Origin: Lentinus brumalis
Taxonomy: Eukaryota > Basidiomycota > Agaricomycetes > Polyporales > Polyporaceae
Direction: 5' to 3'
NCBI GenBank assembly: GCA_001792895.1
Contig: MARA01000010.1
Coordinates: forward strand, 1,054,001 to 1,118,000
Length of the DNA stretch: 64,000 nucleotides
The position numbers and the translations under genes are program-made. Positions 40,901-51,757 of the stretch are shown one piece after another; position 1 is the first letter of the stretch; every line of letters begins with the position of its first letter. Under the pieces are notes generated by a model that did not search any database, was not told the origin of the DNA, and saw only the letters and a program-made list of their open reading frames with translations.

Positions 40901-40977
40901 GGCCTGGAGTTGAGGGTACCAACCACAGCGTCCTTCACGACTTTGCGACTTCGAGTCCTCTTTGCAGGCGCGGGCAT
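37907..40977 (-). CDS. ELG1: Elg1/ATAD5-like AAA+ ATPase (PCNA unloader)
   Basis: Large subunit of the alternative RFC complex that removes PCNA from replicated DNA. The ATG at 40977 starts MPAPAKRTRSRKVVKDAV. After an intron comes SARQTSLLDVFSVRPSSKKN, a degenerate PIP box, then GDEVIDILSSDVEP and, one exon later, APIVIVDSSP, both resembling SUMO-interacting motifs. Before the ATPase lies SLWSNKWRPKCADQVLGNEQ. An acidic and basic linker follows, then Walker A in LLLAGPSGCGKTAAVYACAD with ELGWEVFEVYPGIGERSG. Walker B is SQSIVLIEEVDVLYREDTNF, then CRRPVVMTCN (sensor region). The rest (LNDLPLQTVLHLTPCPAGLA, YLQLLCLAEGHALDP) matches the lid and C-terminal helical region of Elg1/ATAD5. One junction near 40000 needs an intron I could not place exactly. 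Confidence 0.85.
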
Positions 40978-43070
40978 GAGATGGAAGAAGTAGCAGTGAA
41001 GACGCGTCGAAGAGGCAGCAGAGGAAGTGGTTCCGATTCACGCGTTCGAGGGTCTAACGCGTCCGCGCTCTGATCACGTGCATACGCGTCCTCTCGTCGC
41101 GCCACAACTAGTCCTGCGCGGCATGCAAGCGGCATGTCATCTTCGATCTCCACGGTTTCGACGGACCAGGGCACACTCTGCAGGCATTCTAGTAACAGAG
41201 CATAGGGACTTGGTGGTACAAACGGAAGGCATTAAGCACGAACGTTCTACCATTAGCTTCCTATATTGACTCAATACTTACCTCACTTCGGAGTTTGAAT
41301 TAAGCTTCTGCGCCTGCCCTGAACCCCCAGACGCGTCCCATATATACCGCTCAGCACGGATTGACACACTTTAATGGACTCATAGCACGCCGACTGCTGC
41401 TGATTGACATTGCCCTGTCGTGCGGTGGTCAGAGCTTGTTGCCAGAGGTTACCCAGGACGGCCGGTGAGTATTATTGCTGAATACACGATGATCCATCTC
41501 ACATGGTGTCCATGTCCCCTCATAGCCAAAGAAGTGCGTCCACTGCGTCATACGCTGTGCTCGCTGTTTTTGGATGGTTAAGGGCGTCGAGTGAGCACTT
41601 ACCTCGTTTCTTGACGAACAGGGGCACTCACATCATCCCGGCCGTTTTTTTAGCAAAGCCAGATAGGAAGGCTGTCCACTCTGCCGTGCATGTCGCACCG
41701 GCGAACCCGGGCGGCAGCGGAGAGAAAAGTATATGGCGTCTGCGCGCACAGTGGGTTCGTGACCCCGTGGACAGTTGGACGTTGTATGCAGGGCAGCTGG
41801 GCGATCTGGGGTTCCTTTGTGTGAGTACTTCAGCTACAGCTACACCTCGTGTGAGGGTGCTGATATGTGCTGGCTGCAGCGGCACTAGCGAAGCATCGCT
41901 GCGGCCTGTTCGAATTCCGTCGGGCATTGGCTTTGCATCGCGCCTGGCTCGTAGAGCCTGATGCGGCTAATTCGCCGCTCCGGTCCGCATGAAGACTAGT
42001 GGTTGGCGTTGTCCTTCCGCAAGTAACGTGCAAGTGCCGTGGATCAAATCAAATACCCCAGGACATCCTGCGACGACCTAGGTTGTCGTCTATGCGCGTG
42101 CAGCAGTCTTGTCAATCTATCTGTTATGCTGCGCTATCTTGCTTGGGTGATCTGAGTGCTGCCTGGAGAATCCGAGGTGAGTGATATCTCATAAGTGGCC
42201 AGCACGTTGGCCTCACCTCAACACGTCTATCCAAAACGTCCGACGTTAACTCGAGCATCAGTATAAAGATATTATCGCCGTAATATTTCCTCTGCGCAGG
42301 GTCTAGGGATATGTGCTAGTCATGTATCACTGACGTCATGCGACCGAACTGTGCAGTAGCTCTCATCCTCTCGCATCCTGATTCACGCCGATATTTTGGT
42401 GTATCATTTGCAACGCATTCAGACGTATAACGACCTGGGCAGTAGGAGGTAGACTCGTCTACGGTACCTGGATGCATCGGCCAAATAGAAGGACGCTGAG
42501 AGTCCCATGGCCATATGATTGGGCTTCATCCTTTGTTCGCGGGTGCAATATTATGCTTCGCATTTCGCGTCGGGATGATCTTGTGATATGTGCTGAGCCT
42601 TCTGGCCAGCATGCTGGATTTCACGGACAACCGGCAGCGGCACAGCAAGGGTAACCATGCTGGCTCGCGGGGTCATGAGGTCACTCTCAGATCTGCAAGA
42701 TCGATCCACATAATGAAAGGATCAGAGTACACACCCGCGTACCCACCTCTGTACCTTGCCACTCTCTACTGCTACGCCGTCTCGTCGCAGAACGCGTTAT
42801 GGACGACAAGAACGACGTGCGCGGCGAGTGCGGCGAGGAGAGACGCGTGGGAACGCCGGACATCTGCTAGGCTGGACTGGCCACAGGCCGAGTTGGACTT
42901 GGAACGACATCATCGACGGCCGTCCGCCTCGAGGCTCAGCTGCTGCCTGCTCCTTCTCTTCTCATTGTCTGCGCTCCCACCAGCACACCGCGCAATAAGC
43001 GGTAGCGGCGCCCATATCATCGCCCACCGCGGGCACAGCGCATCCTCTCTCCCGGCTGAGCTTCTTTGCC
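40978..43070. other. Long divergent intergenic region
   Basis: About 2.1 kb between the divergent ELG1 and metallophosphoesterase-like genes. It contains a TATA-like element (CATATATACCGCTCAGCA, near 41342) very like that of the small secreted protein gene, but no gene with a signal peptide follows. A 152-codon frame at 41503-41961 has no recognisable motif. No tRNA or transposon seen. Confidence 0.4.
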
Positions 43071-45313
43071 ATGTTAACGGCATCCGCCCGCAGACCCGTC
43101 CTCCTCGACGCTTGGCTTGCCCGTTGGGGCATACTAGATTGGCTGAGGCTGTTCTGGTGCGCAGCCGTGCTCTGGTATGAGGTCGCCTCCTACGTGTGGT
43201 CGCTCCGTTGGTGTTCGTGGCCGGACAGCGGTCTATCGCCGGTATGTGCACATGCCCCTTCTCTTCTCTTCGCCTGTAAAGTAACCTGTCCCCTCTCCCT
43301 TTTTGTATGAATAGGCACGCGAACGGCCTGCCCACCTTCTATTGGTAGCGGATCCTCAAGTACGCGATCTGTCAACGTCAAAAGCGACCGGCATCGCGGC
43401 TGCTCGCCAATACCTCCTCGATCTCACCCTGAAGAGACATTGGTACTTTGCATCACGCAGGAGCCCCGATGTCGTGGTATTCCTGGGAGATATCCTTGCC
43501 TCGTGGCGGTCGATTAAAACGGACGAGGAGTGAGTGTCTATCTGCGGTTCTACATGCGTTATGTCCGGGCCAATGCCAATGCGATCCGTTGTTTGGCTCA
43601 CAGATACGAGCGCAGCTATAACAAGTTTTTGGATGTCTTCCGGCTCGATCGGAGGATTCCTTCGTACTTCGTCCCCGGGAACAATGATGTTGGGTACGTC
43701 CTCTAGTCAATGTGACCGAGGATACTGCCTATCATGCATAATATGTACTTATCTCCGTCCTTGACCAGAGTGAACATCGACTCCGCCTCCGCTCGTCGAG
43801 CCCGCCAGCGATTCACGAGCCACTTCGGGCCGCTGAACCAGCACGTTAGTGTCCGAAATCACACCCTTGTAATGCTAGATGCGGCCGGTCTGGTTGAGGA
43901 GGACTACCAGAGATCTGCAAAATACGTCGATTACGATCATTGGACGCCACTGCCCCGGGGTGCGGTGGAGTTTGTGCACTCTCTGAAAGAAGAAGGTATG
44001 TTACGTATGGGCGTCGCAACGGTGTAATCTGAGCTTATATCATGACCAGCGGACCAAGCCCACCCCGCCATTCTGTTCACGCATATACCTTTGCATCGCC
44101 CTGATACTGCGTCGTGCGGCCCGCTCCGTGAGAGAGGAACCATTCGCCGTGGGGTTGGTCCTAGTTATCAGAACACCTTGGGAAAGAAGACCACGACGTT
44201 TGTGCTGAAAAGCGTGACCCCGGAGATCGTCTTTAGGTATGTCCTCCGATTCCCATCGACGCCGTGGCCAGTATCTGACACAACCTTCTCCACATCCACA
44301 GTGCGGACGACAAGGACTACTGCGACTATGTCCATGTTCCCCCGCGATCGGTTCTTACGGACGCGACCTCTCCGAATGCCACGACCGTCGCAAAGCCGCG
44401 AAATGTCCGAGAAATCACGGTCAAAACGTTTTCCCCAACCTCGGAGATTCGTCACCCCGGGTTTCAACTCCTGTCCGTCACATACCCCTCCTCCGAAGGG
44501 AGCCCTTCACTGGCAACGACCCCCTGCTTCTTCCCCGACTATCCTTCCGCCTATTTATGGCGGTACCTCCCGCTGCTCTTCCTGACGATTCTGACCCTCA
44601 TCTTCCTCCGCCGTCGGAAATTACGTTCTCCACCCCTCCCCACTCATCTCACCGAGTCTGGTCTCCGCAAGTCATTCTCGCTGAATAGTCTCCCGACCGC
44701 ACCATGGTCTCCGAAACCCCATCCTGCCACTCCGTTCTCCCCAGACTGGTCCCCGTATACCCCCGGATTCTCCGCCCCTCACCCGCGATCGCCTGACGAC
44801 AGCCCGCAAGACTCGTTTCCGACGGACTCCCTTCGCGCCCCCATATCCCGATCCGCCTCGCACGCCAACGTCATCGCCCTCAGCGGCGACGGCCAGCACC
44901 TCCGCCTGCCAAGTACCCCGACATTCCGCGCGACGGCCATCCCACGCACCGACGACGACGGTCTCCCGCAGCACCTCCCGATGGGCCCCGCACACCTCGA
45001 CGTCGACGAGCTGGACGACGAGTTCGCGTACGCTCGGTACGACCAGCGGCAGCCGCTCCGGGTCAAGCTCGAGCGCGGAGACGCAGACGGCGGTCCTGCG
45101 GATGCGGACGAGTTCGCGTTCACGTTCACGCTGTACGGGCGCCGACGGCGGATATCGCTGTGGATCCCGCTGCTGAGCCGGAGCGGCCGTGCGACGTTCT
45201 CGGGACGGAGGCGGGGCAAGTGGGCGTTCGCGAAGAGGGTGGCGAAGGACCTTGTGTATACTATGTGGCCTGCGGTGCTGCTGTGGGCCGTGTTGGCGTG
45301 GCTGGTGAGTTGA
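43071..45313 (+). CDS. Cdc1/Ted1-type metallophosphoesterase paralogue, probably catalytically dead
   Basis: Same fold and intron layout as the gene at 25053-26912: N-terminal anchor around WLRLFWCAAVLWYEVASYVW, then VADPQVRD, VVVFLGDILASW, SYFVPGNNDVG, ILFTHIPLHRPDTASCGPLR and, across an intron, VFSADDKDYCDYVH. Compared with the intact gene, GD..D has lost the second Asp, GNHD became GNND, GDDHD became ADDKD, and SMAMG in the block before PGFQLLSV became SPTSE. The first motif and the THIPL His remain. A membrane segment (YLWRYLPLLFLTILTLIFLR) is followed by about 200 Ser/Pro-rich then acidic cytosolic residues and a final membrane segment (MWPAVLLWAVLAWLV). The reading frame is intact from ATG to stop, so it is likely expressed but not a normal phosphodiesterase. 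ELG1 is the divergent neighbour. Confidence 0.82.
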
Positions 45314-46456
45314 AGTGAGTGGTTTGGACGCACATTACCCTGGTTGATAGTGTCTCGACCGACATTTGTCACGAGGCGATGGACCGGGATCGTACTTGGT
45401 CATACATATAGCTGGGAAACCCTACTTAGAGTGGTGGATTGTGGTAGACTCTGTCTGTGTGTTAGCTATCGGACTATCTGGGACTTGGTCGAGCATCGTT
45501 ATAGTATCTTTATGTACCGTCCTTATCATCTGGGTAGCCGGAAGTTCCGAAGGATTCGCCTTCATCCTTATTTTGAGTACGAACTGCGCGCCACACGCAC
45601 ACAAGCGTAACGCATAACACTCACATTTGCATTGGCGAGCACTGCTAGGCACTCGGTATGCTGGAAGACACAGAGGTGCGAAGGGGAGAAGACATAGAAT
45701 GCGACGAGGGTTCGTACATAGACTCGAACTTCCTATTGAAGCAGAAACTGCATCAAGCAGGGGCGTATCCTGGGCAGATATGAGCGACGAAGCGAAGGAG
45801 GTATGAGAGGAGAAACTCACCGGCCATCTGGGTACCTATTGTTTTGCGCGGCCTGCTTCGCATGACAATACTGGCTTGCGTCATGGAGGGACACCATTGG
45901 AGAGAGCAGTCAGCGAAAGAGAGCGTTTGTATGACATCCGGCGGGCTGGGTTGTGAATTCTACTTAGATCTACGGCTATGCGCCAGTCGCGGTCGGTTTC
46001 GCATCCTAGTCCATCTGTGACATGTCAAATTGTCGTGCGACTAAGTAGAATTTCGGCAAGGTGGATATGGTAGACAGTGGCCCGACATCCGAAAGACATT
46101 GAGTGACTTTATTCAAGTTGGGAATCGAACGGGATGAGACATTGCGTTATGTATGGCGGCTGACCCAAGCATACACGACATGAATGCTGCCAGGATACTT
46201 CACATATGCGTGGTGGGTCTATGCATTGTCATCGTCGTATGGGAGCATATGGCGAGGACTCAACGTACTCAACACCGACTCAGAGTCGGCGTTTGCCGAT
46301 GGACGCTTGATATGTACCGTGCGCGGCGCTCATCCCTGGGCAATCCCTGGGTAACCACTGGCAGGCTGCCACCGCACACTATCCTGAATCTCCCCAATTT
46401 GATGATGCTCAATTCTCGGCATAAGTACTGCAACACCCAACTTCTTCAATCGACCC
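45314..46456. other. Intergenic between two plus-strand genes
   Basis: About 1.1 kb. A hydrophobic 83-codon frame at 45366-45617 directly follows the metallophosphoesterase-like gene but has no support beyond its openness. No TATA box, tRNA or transposon could be defended. Confidence 0.4.
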
Positions 46457-47501
46457 ATGTACCTATCCAAAGAAACGCGTAAATGGCTGCTCTACACCCT
46501 CCTCGGGATTATAGCAGATGCATTGGACACCGTCCTCACGGCTATAGCACCGCCTAAGAGACCCCAGGAGAGCGTCCTCGTAAGCAGCTCCAACATGCTT
46601 CCTAGTGTACCTTTCATTGAAAGACAGCTGTATCCAACCATTCTACGCAGCCATCTGACATAGACCACTTGAGCAACGCAGAACTCCTCGAGCTCTGCAA
46701 AAACGGAACCAGAGTGCATCCAGAAGCCGGTGTCGTCAGATTGACGTCCGGCACCGTCGCAAAGCCGTCGCAGGACATGGACGATAACACGCCGGACCCT
46801 TCCGAGGCGAACGCGCTCGACCTCGTATTCTCAAAAACGACAATTCCCGTCCCACGCGTACGCCGCGTCGTCAAGTACAAATGGGCCTTCCTAATCGTCA
46901 TGGACTATATCGAGGGCCCCACGCTCGCCCACGTCTGGCCCACGCTGTCTACATGGCGCAAATGCCTGGTCGCATTCGCGCTGCGGCGCTACGTGCGCCA
47001 GGCTCCGCCGCCTGCAGGCACCCCCTGGGGTGCCGCCGGGTCCTCTGGCCGTACAAGGACCGACGCGGATATGCGAGTCGCCTGTCTTCGGGACAGTGCA
47101 GTCGGACCGCGGGCCGTTTGCGTCGTACGCCGAGCTGTCCGCGTTTTTCAACGACAGGCACCAGGGCGCTGGACGAGTACTGGCGGAACGTGCCTCAGGA
47201 CGATCCTGCGCGGAAAGACCTGTTCGACGACTCCAAGCCGCTCGTTCTGACGCATCAGGACCTCAACCTCCGGAACATCGTCGTGGGCGAGGGCGGCCGT
47301 CTTTGGCTCATCGACTTCGCGTGGGCGGGCTACTACCCTCCGTGGTTCGAGTATGTGACGACGCAGAGGCAGAGCGAGAACGCACGTGTTAGCGGGACAG
47401 ACGATGAGTTTTGGAAGGTGTTGATCCCTTTCATTTGTGGACCGTACTTCAGGCAGGAAAGGTGGCTATCGAGGATGTCGCCAGCGTTGTACTGGGTATG
47501 A
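46457..47501 (+). pseudogene. Phosphotransferase (APH) family gene with two frameshifts
   Basis: Kinase-like phosphotransferase of the aminoglycoside-phosphotransferase fold, a family expanded in basidiomycetes. Exon 1 (MYLSKETRKWLLYTLLGIIA, ending QESVL) is joined by an intron (GTAAGC..CGCAG) to PSDIDHLSNAELLELCKNGT. It continues NALDLVFSKTTIPVPRVRRV and WAFLIVMDYIEGPTLAHVWP to LRRYVRQ. There the frame shifts by one base (near 47004) to LRRLQAPPGVPPGP and CESPVFGTVQSDRGPFASYA, ELSAFFNDRHQ, and shifts again (near 47164) to ALDEYWRNVPQDDPARKDLF and LVLTHQDLNLRNIVVGEGGR, LWLIDFAWAGYYPPWFEY. The catalytic HQDLNLRN and Mg-binding IDF motifs survive, ending SPALYWV. Each shift is one extra G in the context CAGG. 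Either the gene is recently dead or the assembly has two errors. Confidence 0.75.
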
Positions 47502-47823
47502 TAGGACTACGACAGAGGAACGACACGAATATCATGCACTGGCATCTCCCCCATTACGATGAGGTTATCACACCACTCACCCACGCCATGGAGGAAGAGG
47601 GCCGCAGCGACTTCGCTGCTCTCAAGTACATTCGCTCTGAGATCTAAGCTGGCGACTGGCATTGCATGCGAAGGCGTCGGCCACTACTTCACGTGTTGTA
47701 TGATAAATCCTGTTGTACAGAAGTTCGGAATGTATGATACCTAGAATAACCATCTACCATGATGAGCCAGTCGCAAGGGACGCGGACGAGGTCTGAGAGA
47801 GATGCAAGCAAGATAGACAGTAG
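47502..47823. other. Convergent 3' region
   Basis: 322 bases between the stop of the phosphotransferase pseudogene and the stop codon of the transcription factor gene on the other strand. Nothing recognisable. Confidence 0.45.
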
Positions 47824-50800
47824 CTATGCTACGGGCGGGATCTGGGGCCACCGAGGGATGTTGTGAGATGGCGGTGGTATCCCAGCCTTGAGACACGCCG
47901 CCACCAGTTGCATACGAAGGTTCTGCCATACCTCTCGCAACCCTGAAACGCGTGCACGCACGTCAGCTTTGACTATAACTGCGACAACCCAGAGGAAGGG
48001 CCTAGCGGGTACACGACTTACGCATGTTCGGCCAGAACAACATCAGGCGCTCGGTGTGTTCTGCGAAACGCTTGGATACTTCGAGGGCAAATGTCAGATC
48101 GGGGTCATTCTGCCACAACATGAGTGCTCTGGGGGAGGAAAGGTACGACGATCAGCATCAATTACCGCGTTTCCGTGTGGGAAGGGCGAAACTGACCTCC
48201 GGATATTGGCCATGAACCAGAAGATGAGGATCGACTTGCGGTGGTCCTGCGAAGGCGACGCAGTGGCCATCCTCAAGTTGTTCGCGATCCACCTGTCACA
48301 GTGCTCATTGAGATCTCGCACTACATGAGGCTTGGTGAGCGGACCACGGTGACTGCGGATGCAGAAATCTGAGAAGGACTTACACCAGTCTTCGGCTTTG
48401 TCGCGGTAGAACAGCTGGCTTCCGGTTCTGTCGAGATTCGATGTGCGCGGGTGAGAAGGGCGCATGAGGGTATGTTCTGCCAACACATGGGGAGGAGCAC
48501 TTACGTCGTGACCAGCGGGATAAAGTTCCGAAACTCGTAAGAGGTCAACATGCGCAATCTGTCACAGACGGAACACATTAGCATGACCACTCTTCACGGC
48601 CTATCTATCGGGACTGGCTCCTTGTGCCTTGCGGAGAAGATAACGGGGAACGGGACTGAGGACTCACCCGAAGAGCAGCTCCTTCGACTGGAAACCAAAA
48701 GAGGCGTCGAGGTCGCACGTATGCCGGGCAATTCGCTGCTCGAGATCCTCGATCTCCAGCCAGGCCTGCACCGCGAGCTGCGCGCGGTCCGCCTGGCTGG
48801 TGCCCTTGCTCTCCCGTACGCGCATGCAGACGTGCACGAGGAGCATCGTGCGTATGCTCAGCGTCCACATGTCATCCGGCTCGACCGTCGTGCCTGTTGC
48901 CGCGAGCGCCTCCCCTGGAAGCATCAACGCGAACTATGCAGCCAAAGGATACACGTCAGCATCAACATCGGTACGGGATAGGGACGCGCCGGAGGAGCAG
49001 AAAGTACACATACATTTTCAGGCTCTCGGACGAACAAGGTCCCGGTCTCAAATGCGCTGGAACCTGGGATCGAAGCAATGTATGCGTGGAGGTTCGCGAT
49101 CACCATGACGGTGGCCCAGACGAGCCTCCGGCTTTCCTCTCGTCTGAAGTCCCCCTCAGCGAGTCCCTCGGGCCACATGATTGACGAAGCGAACGCCGGT
49201 GCGATGTTATGCACCGACGGCCAATTCGTACCGAGTGAGAGGGCACGACAATTGCATCCTCGCTGTGGGTCGCTGGGTGTGGGCGACGACGACAACGAAC
49301 TGCTGGTGCTACTGTTGTAGCTGCTCGCTGGCGACAGAGTCGCAGCAATGGTGGCACCGAGACCAGGTCCTACTGGAGTTTGCATTTGGGGGTGGTGATT
49401 ATTCATGGCCATCTGAGGAGTGAAGAAGCCCAACTGCGCGGCGGGATTGAATCCAGTATAGGTCGCTGTGGGCCGTAGATGCGTGAAGGGCGATCTACCT
49501 CTAGGCTTGATGCCTTCGTCGACGGTCGCCAGGGAGAACATTCTCGTCAGCGAATCCAGCAGTAGTATCGCAGACCGAGAGCGTTCGATAGATTGTGCTG
49601 GGTGCGACTGCATCTCGAAGTAGACGATGAGCTAAATAATTATGCTCAGTTGACAGTGGGATATATCTGCCCGGCCAAATGCACGCACCAGTGCTGCTTG
49701 CGCGAGTCCGATGTCCACCCAACCGGTGGCAAGGGCGCCCTCGAGGGCGCCGTGCGCCATTTCCAGGAGCTTCAGCGCCTTCTGTCTTCCTTGCGCCCCA
49801 TTCTCGACTTCGGAACCTTGCGCAAACGCCCCGAGAGCGAGCGCACTCAGTAGCAGGCTCGGCTGGAGAGAGCTCCGGCGGACGGGGTTGAAAAGAGCAT
49901 CAAAGAAACGGGGGAGGTGCAGAAAGCTGACCCAGCATGGCGACGCCTGGAGGAGCGCTCTCAGGTCTGCCATAATGGTCTTCATGGCGGCGCTCCGCTG
50001 AGCCAGGGATAGCGAGACGATTGCCGTGTCGTTGGGGTCGCGCTCAGTGGCGTAAAAGCTGAGCAGGGCGTCCCACCAGGTGTCGCGGGCAAACTTGGTG
50101 CCTGGGCGGGAAGGAATGGAGTCTTCTTGTTGCTCCTGTTCGCTATCCCTGTTGCCTCGTTGGGGAGGGGTGACCAGGATGCCTGGGACCTGGAACTGCG
50201 AGATATCTGTTGATGTTGTCACATCGTAAAGCAGGGGGTCTGTGTCGAACTCCCACATAATCGTCTATGAGCGCTGACGGTCAGATATAGCGAAGAGGTG
50301 CATTGCAACGACATACGTCGGGGAGCTCGAAGAAGTCATTCTGCACAGACGGTGGCTCCTGCGCCTGGGTGATGGAAACCTCCTCGTTGAGCGTTTCTGT
50401 GTGGTCGGACGTGTCTTCGCTGGGATTTGTGCTGCGTCGATTGCGACTTCGGCCCGCACTCCGCCTGCGCGTCGGCGGCTTCTTCGCCGTCGATCCTTGC
50501 TGGGAAGTGGGATTTCGAGCATCGCCCCTTTCCCGTCCACGCCGATTAGGCCCCGAGTCATAGCTACATTCCTCTGCCTCGGAGGGTCGCTTCTGACAGT
50601 TATGACATATGGGCTTCGCGCCGTCACAGCGTATTTTGCGCGCACGGCTGTGGTGAGAGCTGTTAGCGAACTCCCAGCACTTGACTTCGTCATATCGACA
50701 TGGAACAGCAGGCCGACGTGAGGAGCGTACATGGTCCGTGGCAGTTCCATCCGTACCGTCTAAAGGTCGCCACCGAGCCACTATCAACTTACGAGAGGAC

Positions 50801-51329
50801 ATATACTGAGAGCAGCCCAAGCAGCCTCTCCGACGTAACCACGGCGTGGCGCTGTGGCTTCACGGTGACCGGCCGCATCGGACCCAAGAACGAGCTCTGT
50901 TCCTGCAGTGCACCCATATCCGCCACCGTGGGTGCTGGGCACACTGCTGGAGTCAGGGCTCTTGCTGTGTTCATTCGGCCATAGACCACGTCAACATGAC
51001 GTTCATTCTTACCATTGGTAGCAAGCGACAAACACGCGGATGCGAGCGTTGCCTCGGGCCGTAGGAGGTTGCCCGGGAGCGAGGTCGAGCTTTGGACGAA
51101 CCCTCTTCCGAGAGGCCTTGGATGTGCGGGGTGGAGCAGATGATGAACTGCGGCTGCTGCTGGGACCGGCCTGCTCCACGCCGTATTCCGTTGGGGATGG
51201 TTCTGAGACCCCGTATGTTCCTGGGGAAGTAGAGGTGGTCCCTGTGTGTGAAGGAGACGGAGAGATACCCAAAATGGTCTCAAGTTCTGTGGTGTCGAGG
51301 TCAAGCGAGTAATCAATGGCAGAAGTCAT
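47824..51329 (-). CDS. Zn2Cys6 fungal transcription factor
   Basis: Nuclear regulator with a binuclear zinc cluster and a fungal-type middle homology region. The ATG at 51329 gives MTSAIDYSLDLDTTELETIL and a Ser/Thr/Pro-rich lead, then RKRVRPKLDLAPGQPPTARG and VACYQ. A 365-nt intron (50648-51012) splits the second zinc-binding Cys codon and continues CRARKIRCDGAKPICHNCQK, RPSEAEEC. Spacing is C-x2-C-x6-C-x6-C-x2-C-x9-C. Basic segments follow (NRRGRERGDAR, KKPPTRRRSAGRSRNRR). The regulatory domain includes TWWDALLSFYATERDPNDTA, CWVSFLHLPRFFDALFNPVR, SLLLSALALGAFAQGSE, EESRRLVWATVMVIANLHAY and DDMWTLSIRTMLLVHVCMRV. The last exons end HNIPRWPQIPPVA. Target genes cannot be inferred. The large intron contrasts with the others in this gene, which are short. 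Confidence 0.85.
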
Positions 51330-51757
51330 GATGGCAGACACCTCTAGGAGCTCGACGCCAAGTGGAGAGAGTCACAGCAGGTGGTTAGCACGCAAGCCGA
51401 CAGCGAGATGGTGGGGGCCAGCCAGAGAGAAGGACGGGCTATCTATACGATCCTTACGCTGCGAAAGGCGATGATAGCTAGTTTTTGCCGGGCGCGAGAA
51501 GGACGAGACGTGCATGACCGGTCAGGTCAAAGTTACGGTGCACAGCCGCAGCAGACGCCGATCCTGTTCGTTCCGCCGGCGCCGGGATGACAACATCGAA
51601 CACCGCCACTCCCTCGGTTCGCAGCTTCCGCTGACAGCGTGTGTCCGACGATAGTACGAACATCGAGCAGTACTTGCCCGTGGTTCGTCCATAGAGTACA
51701 TGGTTCCTACACATCATCAATGCAACGTACAGGCACTGGAGCGAGAGGCCGAAGAGT
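51330..51757. other. Upstream region of the transcription factor gene
   Basis: 428 bases between the factor's start codon and the stop codon of the BSD-domain gene, both on the minus strand. It holds the promoter and leader of the factor and the 3' UTR of its neighbour. No TATA box is evident. Confidence 0.4.

Noticed and set aside
45366..45617. Hydrophobic 83-codon plus-strand frame after the metallophosphoesterase-like gene
   Set aside because: It could encode a membrane peptide, but there is no splice evidence, recognised family or promoter, and the preceding gene already ends with a plausible C-terminal membrane segment.
46050..46140. Possible tRNA on the minus strand because of a B-box-like GTTCGATTCCC
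   Set aside because: No T stem can be formed around it and no A box or acceptor stem is present.
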